Origin: Methylomagnum ishizawai
GTDB lineage: Bacteria > Pseudomonadota > Gammaproteobacteria > Methylococcales > Methylococcaceae
Direction of reading: 5' to 3'
Length of the DNA: 64,000 nucleotides
Assembly (NCBI RefSeq): GCF_900155475.1
Contig: NZ_FXAM01000001.1
Coordinates: forward strand, 3,358,881 to 3,422,880
The position numbers and the translations under genes were made by a program. Under the pieces are notes generated by a model that saw only the letters and a program-made list of their open reading frames with translations, did not search any database and was not told the DNA's origin. This document shows positions 33,901 through 42,700 of the stretch, piece by piece (position 1 is the stretch's first letter; every line of letters starts with the position of its first letter).

Positions 33901-35496
33901 ATGTCATCACTCGCATACGACGTTCTGGTCATAGGCAGCGGTGCTGCCGGCCTCAGTTTGGCTTTGCGGCTGGCCGATCATGCGCGGGTCGCCGTGCTGT
34001 CCAAGACCGCCCTGACCGAATCCAACACCCTCTACGCCCAGGGCGGCATCTCGGCGGTGCTGGACGAGGGCGACTCCATCGAATCCCATATCCAGGATAC
34101 CTTGGTCGCCGGTGCCGGGCTGTGCGACCCCGAAACCGTGCGCTTGGTGGTTTCGCATGGCAAGGAATGCATCGACTGGCTGGTCGAACGCGGTGTACCG
34201 TTCACCGAGGTCGAGTCGGAAAATGGCGGGCACCATCTCCATCTGACCCGCGAAGGCGGCCACACCCACCGCCGGGTGGTCCACGCCGCCGACGCCACCG
34301 GCCTCGCGGTGGAAACCTCGCTCGAACAACATACCCGCGCCCACCCCGGCATCGCGGTGTTCGAGTATCACAATGTCATCGATCTCATCACCGCCAAGAA
34401 GCTGGGCGGACGCGAGCCGCGGGTGTTGGGGGCCTATGTGCTGGACAGCCAGGCGCAAAAGGTCAAGACCTTCCGCGCCCGCCATGTGGTGCTGGCTTCA
34501 GGCGGGGCCAGCAAGGTCTACCTCTACACCAGCAATCCCGATATCGCGACCGGTGATGGCATCGCCATCGCCTGGCGGGCCGGGGCGCGGGTGGCCAATA
34601 TGGAATTCATCCAGTTCCACCCGACCTGTCTATTCCATCCCCATGCCCGTTCCTTCCTGATTTCGGAGGCGGTACGGGGCGAAGGCGGACGCTTGCTATT
34701 GGCCGACGGTTCGCCCTTCATGCCGCGGTTCGATCCCCGCGGCGAATTGGCCCCGCGCGATGTGGTGGCCCGCGCCATCGACCACGAGATGAAGCGCTTG
34801 GGGGTCGATTGCGTATTCTTGGATGTTTCCCACCAGCCCGCCGAGTTCATCAAAAGCCATTTCCCCACCATTTATGCCCGTTGCCTGGAACTGGGCATCG
34901 ATATCACCCGCCAGCCGATCCCGGTGGTGCCGGCGGCGCACTATACCTGCGGCGGCGTCCTCACCGATCATGGGGCCCGCACCGATATTCCGGGGCTGTA
35001 CGCCGTGGGCGAGGTGGCTTGCACAGGACTCCATGGCGCGAACCGGATGGCGAGCAATTCCCTCTTGGAATGTTTGGTGTTCGCCAAGCAGGCGGCGGAG
35101 GATATCCTGCAGGGTTTACAGGATCAACCCAACCCGCCGGAATTGCCGGAATGGGATGAATCGCAAGTAACCGACTCCGACGAGGAAGTGGTGGTTTCCC
35201 ATAACTGGGACGAAATCCGCCGGTTCATGTGGGACTATGTCGGTATCGTCCGCACCGATAAGCGCCTGCAACGGGCTTTGCGCCGGGTCGAGTTATTGAA
35301 GCAGGAAATCGCCGAGTATTACGGCAATTTCCGCGTGACCAGCGATTTATTGGAGTTGCGCAACCTCGTGATCGTGGCTGAATTGATTATCCGCTCGGCC
35401 TTGTTGCGCAAGGAAAGCCGGGGTTTGCATTTCACCTTGGATTATCCCGGCTTGGAGGAGCGGAAACCGCCGGGGAATACCATCCTGGTGCCCTGA
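33901..35496 (+). CDS. nadB: L-aspartate oxidase
   Basis: This 531-residue FAD enzyme makes iminoaspartate in de novo NAD synthesis. The N-terminal Rossmann motif is [17 protein letters not shown] (about 9-25). [13 protein letters not shown], the active-site [12 protein letters not shown], and the C-terminal [24 protein letters not shown] are family signatures. NadA is not in the window. The gene is divergent from rpoE. Confidence 0.97.
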   Translation: MSSLAYDVLVIGSGAAGLSLALRLADHARVAVLSKTALTESNTLYAQGGISAVLDEGDSIESHIQDTLVAGAGLCDPETVRLVVSHGKECIDWLVERGVPFTEVESENGGHHLHLTREGGHTHRRVVHAADATGLAVETSLEQHTRAHPGIAVFEYHNVIDLITAKKLGGREPRVLGAYVLDSQAQKVKTFRARHVVLASGGASKVYLYTSNPDIATGDGIAIAWRAGARVANMEFIQFHPTCLFHPHARSFLISEAVRGEGGRLLLADGSPFMPRFDPRGELAPRDVVARAIDHEMKRLGVDCVFLDVSHQPAEFIKSHFPTIYARCLELGIDITRQPIPVVPAAHYTCGGVLTDHGARTDIPGLYAVGEVACTGLHGANRMASNSLLECLVFAKQAAEDILQGLQDQPNPPELPEWDESQVTDSDEEVVVSHNWDEIRRFMWDYVGIVRTDKRLQRALRRVELLKQEIAEYYGNFRVTSDLLELRNLVIVAELIIRSALLRKESRGLHFTLDYPGLEERKPPGNTILVP

Positions 35497-35501
35497 AAGC
35501 C

Positions 35502-36461
35502 TCAAGGCTTGACCGCCACCCCCCAGGGATATTGCCCCACCGCCACCGACTTCAGCACCTTGCGCTGCACGAGGTCGATGATGGAGACATCGTTGCTGGC
35601 CCCGTTGGTGGTGTAGAGCCGCTGATGGTCGGGCGAGAACGCCAAATTCCACACCCGCTGCCCGACCAGGAAATGATCGACGACTTCGAGCTTCTGGGCG
35701 TCGATCACCGCCACCCGGTTGGACGGCCCCAGGGCCACGTAGGCATAGCGCCGCTCGGGGTCGATCTTAATGCCCACCGGCTGGATTTTCTCCTGGGTCA
35801 CGCCGGGGATTTTGAAACTGATCTTGCCCACCGGCTGGCGGGTCGCCACCTCGATCACCGACACCGTGCCCGCGATTTCCGAACTCACCCAAAGCTGCCG
35901 GCCATCGTCGGTGAAGGCGCAGGCGCGGGGGCGCGGATCGACCAGGGTGTTGTCGGCAACCGCCAGGGTTTTGCGGTCGATCCAATGCGCCATATTGGTG
36001 GTCTCGCTGGTCGCGGCCACCCAGGTACCGGCCGGGCTGGCGCAAACGCCTTCCGGTTCCACCCCGACCGGAATGGTTTTCACCACCTTCTTGCTGGAGA
36101 TATCGACCACCGTGACTTGGTTGTCGTCCTCGTTGGAGACATAGAGCGCCTTGCCGTCCGGATCGAGGGCGAAGGTTTCCGGGTCTTTGCCCGAGGGCAG
36201 TTTGCCGATCACCTTGAGCGTCACGGTATCGACCACCTTGATGGCGTCCTCGTCGCTGACCGCGACATAAAGCTGCTTGCCGTCCGGGGAGAGGGCGATG
36301 CCGCGGGGGCGCTTGCCGATCTTCACCGTCTTCAGCAGTTTGCCTTCCGGCGCGACCACGGCCAGGGCGTTGTCTTTTTCCAGGGTGACATAGAGGGTTT
36401 CGGCGTGCAGCGGGGCGGAAGCCAGCCACAGGCCGAGCAGGAAACGCGCGGATTTGTTCAT
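35502..36461 (-). CDS. PQQ-dependent catabolism-associated beta-propeller protein
   Basis: This 319-residue periplasmic protein has a signal peptide (FLLGLWLASAPLHAETL) and about seven YVTN-type propeller blades, for example RGIALSPDGKQLYVAVSDEDAIKVVD and PETFALDPDGKALYVSNEDDNQVTVVD. It matches the beta-propeller family associated with PQQ-dependent alcohol metabolism. The start overlaps the DUF4263 gene stop as ATGA, so they are translated together, an unexpected pairing. It supports, with 16275, a methylotroph. Confidence 0.75.
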   Translation of the reverse strand: MNKSARFLLGLWLASAPLHAETLYVTLEKDNALAVVAPEGKLLKTVKIGKRPRGIALSPDGKQLYVAVSDEDAIKVVDTVTLKVIGKLPSGKDPETFALDPDGKALYVSNEDDNQVTVVDISSKKVVKTIPVGVEPEGVCASPAGTWVAATSETTNMAHWIDRKTLAVADNTLVDPRPRACAFTDDGRQLWVSSEIAGTVSVIEVATRQPVGKISFKIPGVTQEKIQPVGIKIDPERRYAYVALGPSNRVAVIDAQKLEVVDHFLVGQRVWNLAFSPDHQRLYTTNGASNDVSIIDLVQRKVLKSVAVGQYPWGVAVKP

Positions 36462-37090
36462 AGCAGGGAGGCTCGGGTGGAAAGATGTTTTTGATCGGCG
36501 TGATAGGCCGCTTCGTACAGCCGCAATTTGGCGGCGAGGTGCTGGTATAGCTCGTCGTAGGTGACGCAATGCAGGGGCTTGTCGTCGGCCAGGAGATGCT
36601 CGCGCCGCCAGTGCAAGCGCTTGATTTGGTCCGGGTCGAGCCGAGTTTCCAGCCCGGCTATGAAGAGCCCTTGAAAACCCGAATAATGCGGGCCGAACCG
36701 CCGCAGGGATTGGTTGCTGCCGCGGGTTTCGGCCAGCCGCCAAAACCAATCGATCATCCGGCCACAACCCCGGTCGAATTGTTCCGCCCAATCCTCCCCG
36801 CCGCCGTCGCCCAAAGCCACGAAGCAGAATTCGCCGGCCACGGAATCGCCGATGGCGATATCGCAGGTGGAAACTCCAAGCAAGTCGTAGTCGAACGCCA
36901 AACGGTCGGCCTGGGCCAGATAGGGGAAATAGGCTCCGATGAAGGCCGAGAGGTGTTTATGCCGCCGGAACCAGTCGAGTATATCCGGGCCATGGACGAA
37001 GGTTTCCGGCGCGTTGAACTGGGTCGCCAAACCGGCCAGTTCCTTGCGGCATTGCCAGGGATCGAAAGCGAATTCCTCGAAGCTTTGCAT
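36458..37090 (-). CDS. DUF4263 (Shedu-like) protein
   Basis: This 210-residue protein matches the C-terminal nuclease region of DUF4263/SduA-type proteins. CDIAIGD and FCFVALGD strands are followed by FDRGCGRMIDWFWRLAE, GLFIAGLETRLD and RLHWRREHLLADDKPLHCVTYDEL. Shedu nucleases carry a PD-(D/E)XK site in this strand region. The aspartate in CDIAIGD is visible, but the acidic residue expected around FVALGD is unclear, so activity is doubtful. It is coupled to the propeller gene by a 4-bp overlap and follows a toxin-like gene by 3 bp. Confidence 0.6.
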   Translation of the reverse strand: MQSFEEFAFDPWQCRKELAGLATQFNAPETFVHGPDILDWFRRHKHLSAFIGAYFPYLAQADRLAFDYDLLGVSTCDIAIGDSVAGEFCFVALGDGGGEDWAEQFDRGCGRMIDWFWRLAETRGSNQSLRRFGPHYSGFQGLFIAGLETRLDPDQIKRLHWRREHLLADDKPLHCVTYDELYQHLAAKLRLYEAAYHADQKHLSTRASLL

Positions 37091-37093
37091 GGG

Positions 37094-37369
37094 CTAATAC
37101 ACCGAATAGAACATCTTTTCCAGACGCCGATGGGCGACCACATCTAAAACCTCGGTTTCTCCTTGTTCGTACCTGAATAATATCCTGAGTTCCGGGGTAG
37201 CGCGGAGCAGGTAGGTGGATTTTTCTCCGGTCAGCCGCTGCACATGGCGGAGGATATATTCGTCGTCCGGGAAACGGGCGAGCAAATGGGTTTGGTATTC
37301 GATCCGATTGCGGTCTTGCGGCAGCAGGGAGCGGATGGCGATGGCGGCTTGGGGGCTTATGGTGACCAT
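37094..37369 (-). CDS. RelE/ParE-superfamily toxin-like protein
   Basis: This 91-residue basic protein has the C-terminal pattern TYLLRATPELRILFRYEQG, then EVLDVVAHRRLEKMF, like RelE/ParE toxins (RxxFxY...ILxVxxxR). ATG 37369 sits 8 bp after the stop of the short putative antitoxin; a GTG at 37390 would overlap it. It probably targets mRNA on ribosomes or gyrase; which cannot be told. Confidence 0.6.
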   Translation of the reverse strand: MVTISPQAAIAIRSLLPQDRNRIEYQTHLLARFPDDEYILRHVQRLTGEKSTYLLRATPELRILFRYEQGETEVLDVVAHRRLEKMFYSVY

Positions 37370-37377
37370 GGGCGGTA

Positions 37378-37500
37378 CTAGGATTTCCACCCCCGCTTGG
37401 GTTCCCGGAATTCGGACTGCATTTCCATCCGCGTTCCTTGGATTCCGTTACGCAAGCGGCGTAGGTGTTCGAGAACCAGGTTTTCGACATTATCGGTCAT
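37378..37500 (-). CDS. Putative short antitoxin partner of the RelE/ParE-like toxin
   Basis: This 40-residue product begins MTDNVENLVLEHLRRLRNGI, a helix seen in many tiny proteins next to PIN or RelE toxins, followed by basic residues. It precedes the toxin gene in the same direction. The size is small for an antitoxin, so the C-terminal part may have been lost. Confidence 0.45.
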   Translation of the reverse strand: MTDNVENLVLEHLRRLRNGIQGTRMEMQSEFREPKRGWKS

Positions 37501-37636
37501 GGCGGGACTCCGGTGGGTGGATGGTGATTCAGCGGTCCTATTGTGCCCGAATCCGGGCCTTAATATTTTCCCAATTTTGACGACGTTGTTGCATAAACAG
37601 CTGATTTTGGAGGTTCCATCATCATAGGAGCCCTCA

Positions 37637-37780
37637 ATGGAGGACAGCCATGACCACCCTACCCCTCCGGCGCAATCCACCTTCCCCGCCCACCGCCCAG
37701 ACCGCCGGGCGCTTATGTTGGCGCAGTCGCTGATGGGCAAGGATTCCCCTGCGGCGATGGGCTTCGGCTATCGCTCCTAA
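37637..37780 (+). CDS. Possible 47-residue protein
   Basis: A short plus-strand frame starts at ATG 37637, with AGGAG 7 nt upstream, and ends at TAA 37780. The product (MEDSHDHPTPPAQ...) is rich in proline and histidine and has no similarity I recognise. Its end overlaps one of the flanking repeats (see 37744). It may be spurious. Confidence 0.25.
   Translation: MEDSHDHPTPPAQSTFPAHRPDRRALMLAQSLMGKDSPAAMGFGYRS
37744..37776. repeat. Diverged direct repeat flanking a toxin-antitoxin pair (second copy near 38603-38635)
   Basis: GATTCCCCTGCGGCGATGGG followed by a CTTCGGCTATCGCTC-like stretch closely resembles GATTCCCCCACGGCGATGGG and its continuation near 38603-38635. About 80% of positions agree. 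The two copies bracket the DUF3368/UPF0175 gene pair, which fits insertion between repeats or a cassette. Confidence 0.55.
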
Positions 37781-37792
37781 CATCGCGCTGGC

Positions 37793-38266
37793 TTATTCCC
37801 CAACCTGACGTGCTAATTTGTCCACCAAGCCGTGGTTATACCGAATCCCTTGCCGCACCATGGCTGCGGCGGCGTCCCGGAAAGAGGGAATCCAATTCTG
37901 CTGCTTGGCCTTGAGCAAAACGCCCAAGGTGCCAGTCACTTTCAAGCCGAGGTATTCGGCCATATTACGCCCTATTTTCTCGTCGATGATGACCCAATCG
38001 GCGTTCAACTTGCGGGCCATGTCGAGCGTGTGTTTTTCACCCTTATCCAGTTCGAGCAAAACCGTGGGATATTGGACGGGCGTGGATTCGACTACTTTCA
38101 CCCATGGCAAGGCGCGAAGATCGGGAACCCTTATGATTCCACCCACTGCGCATTCCTCTATGACTTCGCCCACCAAATGAATCTCGGTGAATAAGCGCGG
38201 CAATAGATCGAGTTGCCCGATACCATTGAGCGCGATCAAAGGCGTGGTATTGGAGAAAACGATCAT
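37793..38266 (-). CDS. DUF3368 PIN-like toxin
   Basis: This 157-residue protein opens IVFSNTTPLIALNGIGQLDLLPRLF, typical of DUF3368 (PIN-domain relatives). VIIDEKIGRNMAEYLGLKVTGTLGVLLKAK carries acidic residues of the metal site. DUF3368 proteins pair with UPF0175 antitoxins as putative toxin-antitoxin units. The start overlaps the antitoxin stop by 4 bp. Confidence 0.8.
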   Translation of the reverse strand: MIVFSNTTPLIALNGIGQLDLLPRLFTEIHLVGEVIEECAVGGIIRVPDLRALPWVKVVESTPVQYPTVLLELDKGEKHTLDMARKLNADWVIIDEKIGRNMAEYLGLKVTGTLGVLLKAKQQNWIPSFRDAAAAMVRQGIRYNHGLVDKLARQVGE

Positions 38267-38517
38267 AGCAACGCGGTTTCCCTGGCCAGATCGTCTTCCG
38301 AATCCTCCAGCAAAACCGCCCCTGCGTCGAAGGCTAGGCGTAGGAATTCAACGCGCCCGATATTCAGCCAAGTTGCCGCCGTGCCCGACGATAATTTTCC
38401 TTCTTTGAACAAGCCGATGGCGGTTTGGTGCTTGATATATTCGGCGAAACCTTCGGCGTTTAGGTGCAGCCCTAACAGCAATTCCGTGGGGCAATCGATT
38501 TGGATGGTGTGTTTCAT
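38263..38517 (-). CDS. UPF0175-family antitoxin
   Basis: This 84-residue protein with a helix-turn-helix-like core (IKHQTAIGLFKEGKLSSGTAATWLNIGRVEFLRL) matches UPF0175. It lies immediately upstream of the DUF3368 gene on the minus strand and is coupled to it by ATGA. It probably represses its own operon. Confidence 0.8.
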   Translation of the reverse strand: MKHTIQIDCPTELLLGLHLNAEGFAEYIKHQTAIGLFKEGKLSSGTAATWLNIGRVEFLRLAFDAGAVLLEDSEDDLARETALL

Positions 38518-38649
38518 GGTTATCTTCGGATTGTATGGGATTCGTGCCCGCAGCGTCTCGGGTTGCGCCGGGGGTGGGATGTAGCGGAATCCGGCGGGCG
38601 GTGATTCCCCCACGGCGATGGGTTTTGGCTGTCGCGCTTGCACCAAGTA

Positions 38650-38717
38650 GGGTGGGCACGTATTCCGTGCCCACCGCGATGCACGAAGAGGGTGGGCATG
38701 AGTACATGCCCACCCTA
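38650..38717. repeat. Pair of REP-like palindromes
   Basis: GGGTGGGCACG / CGTGCCCACC at 38650-38675, with a 5-nt loop, and GGGTGGGCATG / CATGCCCACCC at 38690-38715, with a 4-nt loop, form two strong hairpins. They resemble REP/BIME elements common in proteobacteria and lie at the end of the toxin-antitoxin segment. They could also terminate transcription of the minus gene at 38742. Confidence 0.7.
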
Positions 38718-38741
38718 CCCGGCTCTACCCATCTTGGCGCT

Positions 38742-39101
38742 TTATATACCCAGGATATTTTTTATGCCAGACGCTTGATAGCTTGCTATATTAAATAGCT
38801 CTTTTAAAGCTGGCGAATATTCCTCCACCTTCCAAACAACTAAACCATGCCCTTGAACAATACAAATACCAAGACTCTCCATCCAATGAAATTCACTTTC
38901 ATCCATATAATACTTATATCTAATCTCATACACACCGACCTTTACATTCTTGTAATCCGCCTCTATATACAGAGGGACATAGTTTTCCGTAGCCTGACCT
39001 AAAGAGTACGGAACCTCCTGCACAGACCAAGAAATATTTCCGCTAGTTGTTTCTCGTATAAGCTGCGTAATTAAACGCTCTTTTTCGCTAGAAAGGTCCA
39101 T
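38742..39101 (-). CDS. AT-rich hypothetical protein (second gene of pair)
   Basis: This 119-residue acidic/aromatic protein (EIRYKYYMDESEFHWMESLG, GHGLVVWKVEEYSPALKELF) is encoded at a GC content far below its neighbours, so recent acquisition is likely. Three bases separate it from the upstream gene. No family recognised. Confidence 0.6.
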   Translation of the reverse strand: MDLSSEKERLITQLIRETTSGNISWSVQEVPYSLGQATENYVPLYIEADYKNVKVGVYEIRYKYYMDESEFHWMESLGICIVQGHGLVVWKVEEYSPALKELFNIASYQASGIKNILGI

Positions 39102-39104
39102 AAA

Positions 39105-39422
39105 TTATTCCTCCCACTTTGTATCTTTAGCCATCTGGTGGAGACCAGAAACAACCCCACTTAGTTTAGCGTACAAATCCCAAGAGCCATCTTTATCAAG
39201 CCCTTTTGCCATCATATCATTAGCTGCATTAATAAAAACCTGAATTCTACTTTTTTGCGAGTCATGTATTTTAGATAAATTACTCTCCAATAGCGCGACA
39301 GCTCTTTGAATTTTGGCAGGAACCAAGCGGTCTTCTTTTTCGTATTCTTTTAAGCTAGAAAACAAATCTGTCGCGATTTTGTCTAAATCATTAAAAATCT
39401 CTGGCATTCTTGCTTTTCTCAT
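39105..39422 (-). CDS. AT-rich hypothetical helical protein (first gene of pair)
   Basis: This 105-residue protein of helical character (IFNDLDKIATDLFSSLKEYEKE, RAVALLESNLSKIHDSQKSR) could form a four-helix or coiled bundle. The start may be at 39422 or 39407. With the following gene it forms an AT-rich two-gene unit, perhaps an effector/immunity or toxin/antitoxin pair, but there is no direct evidence. Confidence 0.55.
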   Translation of the reverse strand: MRKARMPEIFNDLDKIATDLFSSLKEYEKEDRLVPAKIQRAVALLESNLSKIHDSQKSRIQVFINAANDMMAKGLDKDGSWDLYAKLSGVVSGLHQMAKDTKWEE

Positions 39423-39701
39423 AAATGAATTTCTTATTTTTCTAGCCTCGACAAATAAAAAAACAAGTCACCACAAACCCAACTATTGATACCACCGAAG
39501 CAATATCAGCTATCAAGACCGGCAAATAGCTACTCAACTTAGAATCCCCCTTAAGAAATTCAAAAATAGCGATAACCTAGCTCAGCGCATAGGCTATCTA
39601 TTTTCCAAAACATTGGCTTTAAGCGAACCCACGCATCAAATAATGTCAGCCATCAAAACATATACCCTGAACTCCAGCATAAAATCTATCACGCCGTAAC
39701 C

Positions 39702-42700
39702 TCACCGCCCTTTCCCCTCATTTACCCCCTTCCAAGCCTCCTCCAACCGCTTCCCCGAAACCGGATAAGCCGTCTTCAAGGTCTGCGCGAACAAGGACAC
39801 CCGGAACTCCTCCAAATGCCAGCGGAACGCATCCCGCCCAGGGTCCAGCTTGCTGGCGGGCGCTTTCACCGCCTCCCAATACCGCTTCAGGAACGGCTCC
39901 AACTCCTTGAACTGCTTGAGGTCGCGCAACGGGTCTTGCACGCATTTCTCCGCCCGGAACCACAGCGCCTTGAGATAGCGCGGCATTTCCCGGATGCGCG
40001 TGTACGGCGTCGTCACCCAAAACCCGGCGTGGACCAGCAAGGCCAGTTGCGCCTGCATATCGTCCTTGGCGGGCGCGGGGCGCATGGCTTTCAGCTTGGC
40101 CTGGGCCTCGCCGTAGGTTTGCAACAGGGTTTGGGCGGTTTTCGCCATCTCCTCGGCCTTCAGCACCAACTCGGCCCGGTGCGCTTGCAGCCGCGCCGCG
40201 AATTGCGCGGCGCTACGAATATCCGGCTGATCCTCCAAAAACAGCGCCCCCATGATCCGGTCCAGCAAATCCTCCCGCAATTCCCGCCCCGGCTTCAGTT
40301 CGGGATAGAGGAACGGATGGGCGGGCAGTTGCTTATACAACAGCTCGGCCTGGGCGTTCACCAACAGGTTTTTCTTGAGGTATTTCAGCTCTTTCGCCAG
40401 GGTCAGGCGGAACAGCCTGGCCAGTCCCAAACCGTGCTGGCGTTCGGCTTCCTCGGGGGTATCGAACACCCGCACGCCGATGGTTTCGCCCTCGTCCACC
40501 ACCGCCGCGAAACCGTGGATCATCTGCCCGTCGTGCTGGCCCTCGAACTCCCGCGGCAAATCGCCGAAGTTCCATTCCTTCAATTTGGTATGCAGATAAG
40601 CCTGCCGGGCCAGCGCCTGGAAGGTCTGCCCGGCGTCGGCGGAATGGCGGCGTTTCAATTCGTCCAGGTCGCGGGAACGGTCCACCACGGCGTTGTATTC
40701 GTCCACCACGGCCAGGGTCATCCGCAGATGGGCGGGCAGGCCGTCCTCGGAGAAGGCGGTGACGGGCACGCTGGTCCCGCCGGTTTTCTTGAGCGCCGCA
40801 CCCAGTTGCTCGAACAAGCGGCCCCGCCCGAAATCCAGCATCGGCAACACCCGCTCGGCATGGTCCGGCACCGGCACGAAATGGATGCGCCAAGTCTTGG
40901 GCAAAGCCTTGATCAGCGCGACCACCTTTTCCCGCAACAGGCCGGGCACCAGCCAGCGGAACGGCTCGGGGTCGAGCCGGTTTAAAAGATGCAGCGGCAC
41001 GATGCAGGTCACGCCGTCCTCCGCGTGGCCCGGCTCGAAGCGGTATTGCAAGGCCAGCTTGACCGGCCCGACTTGCAGCGTGTCCGGGAAATTCACGGCG
41101 TCGAGCGAGGCGTCTTCCTTGCGGGTGATTTCCTCGCGGCTCAGGCAGAGGAGCTTGGGGTTCTGCCGCTCGGCGGTTTTGCGCCAACGCTCGAAGGTGA
41201 CGCCGTTCACCACATCCTGCGGGATGCGCTCGTCGAAGAAGCGGTACAGCCACGCCTCGTCCACCAGCAAATCGACCCGCCGCCCCTTTTGCTGGAGATA
41301 TTCGGCTTCTTCCAGGAGCTTCATATTGTTGAGGTAGAACGGCGCTTTGCTATCGTAATCCATCTGCACCAGGGCGTGGCGGATGAAGATTTCCCGCGCT
41401 TCCTGGGGGTTCACCCGCTCGAAGGGAATCTTGCGCCCGGCCTGGATCACCAGGCCGAACAGGCTGGTCCGCTCATGCACGGCGACGCGGGCAGCTTTGC
41501 GCTCCCAATGCGGGTCGTAGTGCTGGTAATTGACCATGTGCGCCCCGACCATTTCGATCCAGTCCGGCTCGATCTTGGCGACGGTGCGGGCGTAGACCTT
41601 GGTGGTTTCGACCTGCTCGGCGCAGACGATCCATTTCGGCTTGGCCTTGAATTGGAAAGAACCGGGATGGATGAAATGTTTCAGGCCACGCGCCCCGACG
41701 TATTCGTTCTGCTCCTGTTTCAAACCGACATTCGACAGCAGCCCCGATAGCAAAGCCCGGTGGATTTCACCGTATTCGCCCGGTGCCAGATTCAGCTTCA
41801 AATCCAGTTCGCCCTTCACCACGTCCATGATTTGGCTGTGGATGTCGTGCCATTCGACCATGCGGATATAGGACAGGAAGCCATCCTTGCACCAAGCGCG
41901 GAGCTTGGCCCGGCTCAGGTGCTTCTTCTGTTCCTCGAACGCCTTCCACAGGTTGAAGAACGACAGGAAATCCGAATGCTCATGGCGGAAGCGCCAATGC
42001 TTCTGGTCGGCGTAAAGGGCTTGGTCGGCGGGGCGTTCCCGCGGGTCGGGGATGCTGAGCGCGGCGACGATGATGGCGATTTCGTGCAGGCAACCGCTGT
42101 CCGCCCCGGCCAGCAGCATCCGGCCCAAACGCGGGTCCACCGGCAGCTTGGCGAGTTTGCGGCCTATGTCGGTTAAGCCCTTCTTTTCGTCGAGGGCGTT
42201 GATTTCCTGCAAGGTCTTGAGGCCGTCGCGGATCAGGCGTTCGTCGGGCGGTTCCACGAACGGGAAGGCCGAGATTTCGCCCAGCTTCAGCGCGTGCATT
42301 TGCAGGATGACCGCCGCGAGGTTGGTGCGGAGGATTTCCGGGTCGGTGAATTCGGGCCGGTTGAGGTAATCCTGCTCGGAATACAGCCGGATCGCGATGC
42401 CGGGACCGACGCGACCGCAGCGCCCGGAACGCTGGTTGGCCGAGGCGCGGGAGACTTTTTCGATGGGCAGACGTTGCAGTTTGCTGCGGTGGCTATAGCG
42501 GCTGATGCGGGCATAGCCGGTGTCGATCACCGAGCGGATGCCGGGGACGGTGAGCGAAGTTTCGGCCACGTTGGTGGATAGCACGATGCGGCGGGTGCCG
42601 GTGGGCTTGAACACGCGCTCCTGTTCGGCTTGGGACAAACGGGAGTACAGCGGCAGGATTTCGCAGTGCTGCGGATGGTGCTTGCGGAGGGATTCGGCGG

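Noticed and set aside
36458-37090. Intact Shedu defence nuclease
   Set aside because: Length is short (210 residues) and the acidic catalytic residue expected near FVALGD is not clear; kept only as a DUF4263-like protein.
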